Shown: one piece after another, positions 15,441-64,000 of the stretch
How positions within the stretch are numbered: the first letter of the stretch is position 1
How the letters are laid out: every line of letters begins with the position of its first letter
Assembly: GCF_001039355.2 (NCBI RefSeq)
Contig: NW_019774881.1
Location: 208,161 to 272,160, forward strand
Direction of reading: 5' to 3'
Source: Lingula anatina
Lineage: Eukaryota > Brachiopoda > Lingulata > Lingulida > Lingulidae
Length of the DNA stretch: 64,000 bases
The notes under the pieces: generated by a model
Databases searched by the model: none
What the model saw: only the letters and a program-made list of their open reading frames with translations
What the model was told of the DNA's origin: nothing
Program-made: the position numbers and the translations under genes

Positions 15441-15484
15441 AAATGGATATTGAGTGCATAAGATAGCGAACGGATCTTGCGAAG
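15380..15484. promoter_or_regulatory. Divergent promoter region, ABRACL / AGAP
   Basis: The AGAP start codon at 15485 and the inferred ABRACL leader face away from each other across roughly 50-200 bases. This is inferred from arrangement; no TATA box seen. Confidence 0.45.
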
Positions 15485-55680
<40,196 letters not shown>

Positions 55681-58600
55681 CATGTTATGCAAAGTAACCA
55701 GGCACCATGAGCACAATCAAAAGTAAGACCTCCTTTAAGTCTCCCTCTCCACGGACATTTTGTTTGGGACGTCTCCTTATTTCAGCGTGGTTTGGTTTGG
55801 TTTGGTTCCTTAGTAGGTAGGAGTGTGCTGTGAGCCTATTCACTAGTCTGTAACCCCCCCCCCTTTTTCTTTTTTTTTTTTTTCGGGAAATTTCGTTATA
55901 GAGTCTGGCACATTTTGTCTGAAATTTTAACCCAATGGACTGTTTTATATATTTCATATTTATGTGATATTTCATTTTATCCTAATTTCAGTAACAGATT
56001 GTATGTTAAATTTAAATTTGAATTCCTATGTAAAGATAATTAAAATGTTTAATCTGATGATGTTATTATGGTAATAGCAGTGCTGTCTGGAATAAGCTCA
56101 AAAGTTGTATCGGCATATAAATGTACTGATTTCATTCCCCACTTGTGAAGAAAAGAAAAATCTGCCTTTAAGATTCTAATTCTGATTTTAAGATTGAATA
56201 TCAAATAATAAAATTTTCAATTTGAGAATCACATGTTGATTCCAAAAAAAGCATAATTTTATTCTTGATACATCAATTGCAGTATTAAGATAAAGGATAC
56301 ATTTATGCAAAGCCTTTTGAATTTAATTCATAATAGCATGATATATGCTGGTGTGCCATGAAGGTCTGTTTGGGTGTTTGTGAAGTTCTAATTTATCAAC
56401 TAACACAGTGGGTTCCACAATTAACATTCATTAGGGCCTAAGTAGTTCATATTTTTAGTTGCTTTCTTATTTACCAGCTACTCATGTCCAAGGATTTTCT
56501 TGAAAAGGGTTGAGCATGTTATTAAGAATATAAAGTATACTAATTTTATGCAATTAAGACGGTTGTAGAAACAAAAGGTGCAACATTGCCCTTTCCTTAA
56601 AGAAATTGCTTCAAAGAATGTTGAAATGTCCTACACATAATAGATATTTTATCCAGTTACTCTTACCATTATTAAATGGACAAATAATTCTTATCTACTT
56701 TTAACTGAAGTAAACAAACATTTTGGACTAAAAGTTTAGTCCAATTCTTTGGCTAAAGCTCTTGCATATGCGAAGCCGCTCACCCCCAGTTGAATGAAAC
56801 TTTGACTTAACTTAGTAGAAGTTATAACCGAGTAACTTATTTGTTGTAGTGATAAAACATGTACATGTACTGCCCAAGTATTCAGTATCATCCTTGTAAC
56901 ATGCATAAACTTATATTTTGATAGGTTTTAGACAGTGACCCCAGTATGAAAGGGAGAGGATCAACATCCTTGGTGTTTCTAGCAGCAGGCTTCGTCTCAT
57001 ACCCAGAACCATGACAGCTTCCAAGAAATAGATCTTCACTCAATGCTCTCGCTGCTGCAGAGTCTCAGAATATAGCCGTTTCTAGTACTTTGCCGTATAT
57101 ATAGAATTCATACTTTCGACAGCTGATGTTAGAGAACCGTCTATGTAGCAACTGCCTTGTTTTGGATGTACTGTATCTTAATGGTGTACTACATAAATAA
57201 ACAGTTGCCTTATATTCATTGCAGAATTGCTGCTTAGAGATATGGTAATAGACATGTCTAAAATAAAAATCAATTGTAGGCATTATCATTTGTCTTTACT
57301 GAGTAAGAGCAGAGCACAAGCTGTTATATCTTAAGGTTTTTCTGATATAGTGGGAACCAATAACTTATTTGCCCTGATGTGTAATGTGATCTTTTAGATT
57401 GAGTCATCTCATTACAATGTTTAATCTGTTCAGAAATAATACCCATGTTGAAATTGGATGTTTTTCAATGTTAAACACCTGCAAGCTTTATTGTTTTCCA
57501 AGTGAGTCTCAGACGGTGCTTCCAGTTCTACAATTGCACACACACAAAAAGAAATAGCCATTGCCAATTGAATCTTAACTTAAGGATGAACAGGGCCAGA
57601 TCTTCAGGAAAGAGATTGACAAAGGAAAAGTTCATTTACAATAAAAACACAGCTTAAATTCCTGGGTGGGGTGGGGGGTTTGACTTGCACTGCATGTTAG
57701 AGGGCAAATGAATTCTGTGTTTGGATTTTGTGATGTTCATTTTAGAAAGAAACACGCATTCCTACTGCCTGGAGGAACCAAAAATATTGACCAGCCTTTG
57801 ACAGGGTCCATTTGCACCAAGTTAACTCTGCCGTCTACTGGCACTGAAAAAAAATCATTGTAGTAGTTACAAGATAAACATTAGGTGGCCGTTTTAAATC
57901 GTATTCAAAGCTATGTTGCTATGGTAATAGTTACCATAGTAATAAGACACTAAGTATTGATTTGATTACTTATTCTATGTTGAGAAGTAACTGTTATAAT
58001 GGTTATGGTAGAAATGTTTGTACATTTGCGCACCATTTTGTAAAGTTGCATTGTAAGATAATCACATAATTTATTTGACCGTAGTTGATCTACATCCAGA
58101 ATGTGTATCATTGGGACTTTTTGTCCAGGGTTTCCAGGAAAAAAAGTCTTCTTGAAATATTGAACACTAAAGCAAGCTGTTAGAACTGGCCTTTCTTTCA
58201 CGGTGTTGTTCTTGTAATATAAGAAATGGTCCATTTTTAACCAAGATGCAAAACATCATTGAAAATTTAGACACTTGTGTAAATTTACATAACTTGTCTG
58301 TTAGTGTAGCCTGTACATTTGTCACAGTTTCTCTGCTTTTTTGTCACATGTAGTGAGGGACGTGGGCAATTGTTTTAGTTAATTTTTTTTTTTAATTATT
58401 ATTGTAAACTTGGTCCATACTGCTGTAAATGTGTTGTTTATGTTGTGTGCTCAGTTGTAGATTGTTAAGTCCATCTGGCTTCATCTACATTTGAAATGAT
58501 GATCTACAGTATTTGAAATGATGTAATTTCTGGGTACTCTGTCTGCTAATGCTAATATTATAGTCACATGGTCCAGGCTAAAATTTAAACATGTTCCCGT

Positions 58601-59595
58601 GTCACTGACATTGCAGACATTTTGCTTTTTCAAAGAGGAAATACCAATTTTTTAATACTCATCATTTCTTACATCCCATTGTGGATAAAACTAAGAAGTC
58701 TCGGTTTTGTTTGGTTCTTGTATTTGAACCCACTATTTTGCTAAATTTTATGAAAGTGCACTACTTGTGCATGTTTTTGATCTTTGACCCCATTCCCATA
58801 GATTTTTAGATCGATCTATCCCCGTGGGGAGTCTCACTAGATTGGTGTCAGCCTGACTGGCTTAAACGTCTGTCCCACCTGTCCCGCAATTTAGCGTGAA
58901 CCCCCAAGGAGTTAGGTCGATCTGGATAGATCGATCTAAATCTATGGGAATGCACTCTTTGACATTTAAAATCCTAATTGGGTCTTATTCTTGTCCATTG
59001 TATGCCAAGTCTGTTTTAGACACATTCTATTCCTTGTCATTATAAAGGACCAGAACTTTCCGCTTCAGTACCTTCTTCACGGGTGTCCAGTTTCTGCTGG
59101 GACATTCTATGCAAGGACTACTGGATAACCTCATTTAAGTATCACCCTTTGTGTTAAAATTTGAGGCAATATATCAAAGCTTCATCATGATACTAGGTGG
59201 ACCATTTTGGTGGAAGTTATGAGACAAATAACATGGGGAAAAGAAGTGGTCGACCACAGATTTGCTTCAGGTGATATATTGATTTCTGCATTTTGTGTCG
59301 AGTGTGCTCACGATTAAATAAGGTGCATTGTACATTTCCATTCATCATTTTATGTATTATAGGTATTTGTAAATATGGTATAGGCCATTAGTTGTATGCT
59401 ATATACAGATATAGTATGGCATGTGTTAGATTTGCTGTACATGAAGTATCGTATAGCATGTTATTAGAATTTTTTTAATTACTATTATTATTAAGTACAT
59501 GCCCATTGTACTGTTTTACTCTGTGTATTTATTACCTGTGCTCATCTCATCATTTTCATGTTTTGTTATAATAAATCGAAGTAAAGCTAAGGCGA
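55681..59595 (+). other. Probable AGAP 3' UTR and downstream region
   Basis: No coding exon was recognised over 3.9 kb. AATAAA motifs at 57196 and 59570 are candidate poly(A) signals; the last is just before the convergent GATAD1 end. It contains a Pumilio-type TGTAAATA near 59347 and an inverted-repeat element at 58791-58952. UTR length is inference from signal positions only. Confidence 0.45.
58791..58952. mobile_element. MITE-like element, 162 bp, in the AGAP 3' region
   Basis: CATTCCCATAGATTT at 58791, followed by AGATCGATCTATCC, is mirrored by GGATAGATCGATCT and AAATCTATGGGAATG ending at 58952. The interior is GC-richer than its surroundings (CCCACCTGTCCCGC). No open frame; no clear target-site duplication seen. 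Confidence 0.8.
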
Positions 59596-59974
59596 CCATG
59601 TTTCTGTCATCTGTGAAGTTCAGAACATTTCAGAACTGTCTGATCGATATCTTGCATTTATATAGAAAATTGGGGTCAAAACTCATTTCTGAATTTACCT
59701 TGCGATTGTAATTTGAAAATACCTCCGTTAACATTTTTTTAAATGGAGAAAATTCCAAAGTCTTAATAAGTTATAAAAAAGTCAATGAACTTGTACAATT
59801 CCGGTTTATTGTACTATTCATATTTCCCTATGAATATAAAAAATGTACAATGAACAAGACTCTCCATTGTACTATTCACATTTCCACATGAATAAAAAAA
59901 ATTTACAATTAAATCTCTCTATTGGCATATGTACATAAGCAGTCTCTCTCTCTCTCTCTCTGCGTACATAAATA

Positions 59975-61750
59975 TTATGTCTCACTCTTAACATGAATAT
60001 CATCAGTTTCTACAGTTCCACTAAATATTTCATCAGTAGTAGGTAACTTGGTTATCTTGGGTCCCACACGGGTCCAGATAAAGCCCAAGTCTGGCTTAGT
60101 AGGTAGGGTGGGGTAAGGGGCCACCTTGGCACGAAAATAGTCCGAGGGAGCATGACATATAAAGTCCATACAGTCCAGGACTCTTGGGAGATCCTCCTCG
60201 GGACCTGAAATAACAACAAATTAATGAAAATATATTTAAGTCTAAAATTTAACGTCCAGCAGACTTCACATGAAAAGAGAAGTTATTTTAAATGTAATTG
60301 TTAAGATATCTAAAAAATTTTTTTTTAAATATTGTGATTTCAGATGAAAACAAGTTCTCGTGAGAGCTCTTTGCCACCTACCTAGAATGAAAGTAGCTGG
60401 GTCAAATTCATCTTTCTTGCTCTCTGTGGTAGGTAGCAGCCACGTGATCACAGCACTTTTCTGGGCAAACTGGTCTTGAAGGAAACCACGGATTTGAGCA
60501 AAGTAGATTCCCCCTCCATGATCCATCAGTGAAACTATGTCCCCAACTTGCCAGTACATACCCTGAATTGAATTTTTATCTATTTATTTATATATTTAAT
60601 TTTTTGCTCACACTTTCGTTGAATATTGATTTTGATAGGGCATTTCCTTCTTCAATGAACAATATTCCAAGAGACTCCTTTAAAATGTGCAGAGTGAAAC
60701 ACATAGCTATGAAATGAAGACAAGTAAAAATGAGCATTCACTGTAAAATTGTTATTAATTTGAATGCAAGGTTGCATAGTTCACTGTATTGATATGTTCT
60801 AACCTCAGTTACCCATCCGAAAGACCCAGGTCAAACATGGGCCCTTGGGTAGCAACCTGTAAATATTTTGTTTTTGTCTTTTTCTTGTTACAAAACAGTT
60901 GTCAAATAACAAATGGTGTGCTTGCAAAAAATGCTACTGTTAAAATCAATAACATGTCCTATTATAAAAAATATGTGCTACAGCAAATGTATGCAGAGCT
61001 TTTACCTTGAAGAAGATGTAATCACTGGTAACAATGGTTGCTACTGATACAGCTGCTTTTATGGGCTGTGAATAGAAAAATGAATAGTATATGTCATACT
61101 TTGATGTCCAGTTAATATTACATATCAATCAAAAGGTCCTGAAATGCAAATGTTAAGGAATACTTTCTGCCAACTGTATTTCAAAGTTTCAAAGAATCTT
61201 CATCCTGCCCTCATGATCTTAAAGCTAATACGCAGTCTACCCTTTTAAAGAAGCAATAGAACAGAAGAAACCAGAAGAAATTTATGCCACAAGATTTTTT
61301 GTTAGAAAAATCTTTAAATAACAAAATAAGAGAACATGAGCTGAGAAGTGTTTGCTAAGTACTCACATTTTTCTTAAAAATAACCCTTCTATTTTTTCCC
61401 TTTGTCGCCAAAGATTTGGTCGAATTTTGAACCCTGTTCTTCGACGGCTTTATTCTAGCACTCTTCCGAACACCTGTGTTATTACTGGTTGAAGTCTTTT
61501 CTTCTTTCACCTGTGTTCTGGAAGAGGTCGACGTTTCACGTTCACGTTCTGTGGAAGTGACCGGCATGTTCCCGTTACCAGCTGTCCCAGAGACCACCGA
61601 CCCAGGCCCTGCGAGAAGGACCTCTTTCCCGCCGTTCAAAACCTTCAGTCCACAAGAATTACATAGCACTTCTCCCTGCGAATTCTTCCGCCACATTGTT
61701 GAAGTGTTTGTTTTGCATGTAGCACATAGTGGTTTTACCCCAAAAGGCAT
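59975..61750 (-). CDS. GATAD1: GATAD1, GATA zinc finger domain-containing protein 1
   Basis: Four coding exons on the minus strand: 61367-61750, 61006-61065, 60382-60562 and 59975-60204. Phases agree; the product is 284 residues, slightly longer than the vertebrate protein. The start MPFGVKPLCATCKTNTSTMW is family-typical. The zinc finger is CATC-x17-CNSC (residues 9-33). A Ser/Thr-rich low-complexity segment, a basic stretch RKSARIKPSKNR and TKGKNRRVIFKKN follow. The C-terminal half carries YWQVGDIVSLMDHGGGIYFA, QIRGFLQDQF, SAVITWLLPT, FICHAPSDYF and LGFIWTRVGP, the BAH-like region. Relatives are nuclear and bind chromatin at H3K4me3 promoters within a histone-demethylase/Sin3-type complex. 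A minus-strand AATAAA (plus 59805-59810) is the probable poly(A) signal, so it is convergent with AGAP. Confidence 0.96.
60606..60662. repeat. Short dispersed duplicate, copy 1
   Basis: About 55 bases starting GCTCACACTTTCGTTGAATA match 62092-62146 with about four differences. Both are open on the minus strand (FIEEGNALSKSIFNESVSK here, FIEEGNTISKSIFNETVSK there). Intronic in GATAD1. Confidence 0.75.
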
Positions 61751-62091
61751 TTTTTCGGTTTAAAAATCTTGATTTTTCCCGAATTCTTTCAACAAGATTT
61801 CAGTTTTGTCTCATTATCGATGTGAAATTGATCCTTACTACGCGTCGATACTAAAGCTTACATCGTGCCAAGAAAATCCTATCTAATGCCGTCCTCGTGC
61901 TGCTATTAAATCGACTGCTCATTAGATAAAAACGGCGTTTTTTTTTTTTTTTTTTTTTTTAATTTGTTTTCCAGCCCCAGTCAACTTACTAGCAATCTTC
62001 TATAAAATTTGATTTAAGTGCATTAACTTCCGCACTTTAAAAAAGAGAGAAATGAAAAAGACATCAAAATCGTCGCTGTACTTAAACTTGC

Positions 62092-62146
62092 TCACAGTTT
62101 CGTTGAATATTGATTTTGATATGGTATTTCCTTCTTCAATGAACTG
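62092..62146. repeat. Short dispersed duplicate, copy 2
   Basis: Second copy of the segment at 60606-60662, upstream of GATAD1. On the minus strand it directly follows TTTTTGCTTCAG, which looks like a splice acceptor. Confidence 0.75.
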
Positions 62147-62302
62147 AAGCAAAAATGCGCGCGTGATAACAGACACGTTTATTCCCATTCACTGTGTTTT
62201 ACAACATCTACACGGCACCTGTTCAGATAGTCCGCCCCAGATAGCCATAGGGCCTATATACGAGGGTTTTCTAACGCAGATACCGTAGGCCATAACATGC
62301 AT

Positions 62303-62360
62303 GGTGGTTGAGTCGTTAAATTGAGCGTTCGTGCTCACAAATCTGAGGCTTGAGCTGGCA
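62303..62360 (+). repeat. Possible tRNA-derived SINE remnant
   Basis: The stretch TGGTTGAGTCGTTAAATTGA continues GCGTTCGTGCTCACAAATCT, GAGGCTTGAGC. The first part resembles an A box with a D-loop (TGGTNNAGTNGTTAA), the last a weak B box. It does not fold into a full tRNA, so it is best read as a decayed SINE head. Confidence 0.35.
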
Positions 62361-63220
62361 ATTGATAGCTAATTCGTTTTTAAAACCTGATCTCGAGGTA
62401 CAGAGGGCACTGCGTATGTGGCTCGTACGTAGGCCTACTGGTAATTTTAAAACTCGCATATACTGATACAGAACGGAAATTTTTTAACTTAAAAAGCTTG
62501 TAACTTTTCACAAAGTCCAAGTCACAAAGTCAAGTAAATATTTATTAATTGTTTTAAATTACAAATTTTCGAGATTACGGCTCCAGAATACTAGCCAAAC
62601 TCACTGAATTCAGGGCGCATGCAGTGTGAGTGTGTGTGTATGATAACAAGTGGGGTCAAACTGATAACCTGTAGTATCGGGTGACAAATACCTAGTAGGC
62701 CTAGGCCTATTACATGTGTATATCCACGATATTTCCACTGAACAGGCAACGTGAAAGACAGTTCAGACAGCCAAGGTCGCGGTATGAATAGCCAGACGTT
62801 TCTACATGCACAGACGACCTCGAACGACAATGGATGGGTCAGATCAAGGACGCCCTTGAACTCTGAACTCTGAACAGTAAGACTCCAGAAAAACTGATTC
62901 TTGGGAAGACAGTCTGGACAGTGGGTGATGCTATAAACTCTACTGACATTACAAAGGTCGTTGTTGAATTGTTCAGACAGATGACAGATGACCGTTGCCA
63001 TATTGCAAGGTCACACTCGAAAGAAGTCCAGTTTAGTCCGATCACTTTGCATGAAAGTCAGCGGAAAGTGAGACCAGCCAGTGACATTCTAGACAAACAA
63101 GTTGACACAACTCTGCTGCATTAGCGATAGGAATATCCATTTTGTGTAAACACAGCGGTGACACACTGATAAATGTAGACCCCCTATCAGATAATACTTT
63201 TATAAAACAGGTTCAAGAAG

Positions 63221-64000
63221 ATGCCTGGTGATAAAGACGATGCTTTACATAATGGTGTGGCTGACGACGGGCTTCCTCCATCAATGAAAAATAGGACGAC
63301 GGAAAGCGTTTCCCTAGCAGGGGTCACTTCTACCTCAGAGGAGTTGAAAAAGGTGACTTTTGATAAATCACCACACGTTGAGACTTACACAGATACAATG
63401 GAAGTAAGCGAGATGACCAAAACCAATTTTTATACAGGGCCAACCGACAACGTGGTCTTGAGGACATTTCGCAATGCGCTCACATCAATCTGGGAATTCA
63501 TTACCGCTTTAGCTGCATTCCTCCTGCTACTGGTCCTTTTGCCAGTGCTTCTTCCGCTGTCTCTTAGTTTTCGCATATATAGACGGGTTGACGAACAGAT
63601 TATTAGATACAAAACAAATGGAGAAGCAGCGGTAAGGAATGGAAACATGTTATGTTATGTTATGTTATGTTATGTTATGTTATGTTATGTCAAAAAGAGC
63701 TGAATACAATTTGCCCAATTTATGTATTGCTCAGCTATAGTTTTAACATGTGAAAATACAATGTAATATCATTCCAAGACATTTTTCGCTTTACTTTCCA
63801 ATTTATTAACTTTGCATAATCTCAGGTGGAGTTCTAATTTCAGGTGATAAAAGGCGTAGATTCGATATGGTTGCAAGACACACCGAACAACCGTGCCATC
63901 ATAAATGCCATCCTCGCTGCCAAGGGACAGGGTGACGTCATCAAGTGGAGAGAAATCTTGTTGAAAAAGTTTGTCTTAGCAAAGAACGATCACGGGGAAA
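63221..64000 (+). CDS. Possible WS/DGAT-like (wax ester synthase family) membrane protein, 5' part
   Basis: Exon 1 (63221-63631, 137 codons, phase 0) and exon 2 (from 63844, running past the window end). The N-terminus is hydrophilic: MPGDKDDALHNGVADDGLPP. A single strong hydrophobic segment follows at about residues 94-117 (ITALAAFLLLLVLLPVLLPL), then basic RIYRRVDEQIIRYK. Exon 2 begins VIKGVDSIWLQDTPNNRAII NAILAAKGQG; the GxDxxWLQDTPxNxxxI pattern resembles the start of the acyltransferase domain in invertebrate WSD1-like proteins, which esterify fatty alcohols or diacylglycerol with acyl-CoA. The HHxxxDG active-site motif would lie beyond the window. The gene itself is well supported; the family is tentative. 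Confidence 0.55.
63646..63690. repeat. (TATGT)n pentanucleotide repeat beside a splice donor
   Basis: About nine units of TATGT begin roughly 15 bases after the donor of exon 1 of the WS/DGAT-like gene. Confidence 0.9.

Larger units (their letters stand above)
61751..63220. other. Intergenic region between GATAD1 and the WS/DGAT-like gene
   Basis: Contains a T run (about 61938-61961), a short sequence shared with GATAD1 intron 2 (62092-62146 with 60606-60662), a decayed tRNA-like segment at 62303-62360 and CpG-rich patches near 62150 and 62820. The stretch from 62700 on probably includes the 5' UTR of the downstream gene; an acceptor-like ACAG lies at 63209, eleven bases before its ATG. Confidence 0.5.

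Noticed and set aside
63646-63703. C-terminal extension MLCYVMLCYVMLCYV of the WS/DGAT-like first exon
   Set aside because: Read-through of the donor at 63632 into a (TATGT)n repeat; the spliced exon at 63844 gives a better continuation.

Overview
The window is animal nuclear DNA, AT-rich, with short GT-AG exons in long introns. Gene content points to a bilaterian invertebrate: a CSAD/GADL1-type decarboxylase, CCDC12, ABRACL, a single long AGAP gene, GATAD1, and a membrane-anchored protein that may belong to the wax-ester-synthase-like family, which vertebrates do not have in this form. Microsatellites, minisatellites and small inverted-repeat elements are common. I cannot name the species; a marine deuterostome or lophotrochozoan would fit. 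All gene models below were spliced by eye. Exon phases agree throughout, and the products were compared with protein families as I remember them; no database search was run.

Layout. 1-9440, minus strand: the 5' part of a CSAD/GADL1-like decarboxylase. Exons 2-7 are present twice (199-2808 and 3381-6050), and a single N at 3190 separates the copies. 9487-12309, plus: CCDC12, a spliceosome-associated coiled-coil protein, divergent from the decarboxylase. 14118-15440, minus: ABRACL (costars family), convergent with CCDC12. 15485-55680, plus: a 25-exon AGAP1/3-type Arf GAP of 1007 residues (GTPase-like domain, basic linker, split PH domain, ArfGAP zinc finger, ankyrin repeats) with a probable 3' UTR to about 59.6 kb; it shares a divergent promoter with ABRACL. 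Exons 9 and 10 lie in a second duplicated block (about 30791-37487 and 37489-43716), whose copies are also joined by one N. 59975-61750, minus: GATAD1, complete, tail to tail with AGAP. 63221-64000, plus: first two coding exons of the possible WS/DGAT-like protein, cut by the window edge.

How the genes relate. There is no operon-like logic. The genes are unrelated housekeeping or signalling genes arranged as head-to-head pairs (decarboxylase/CCDC12, ABRACL/AGAP) and tail-to-tail pairs (CCDC12/ABRACL, AGAP/GATAD1).

Most notable points. Both large duplications look like two haplotypes laid end to end in the assembly, not biological repeats. AGAP carries a run of symmetric phase 0-0 linker exons, at least three of which encode the same proline/basic motif, plus an 18-nt candidate microexon and an 80-nt candidate exon that could replace exon 2. 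At least four inverted-repeat elements are recognisable, one a strong foldback with arms of about 132 bp. I saw no convincing new molecular system. I recognised no intact tRNA, rRNA, CRISPR array or viral gene.
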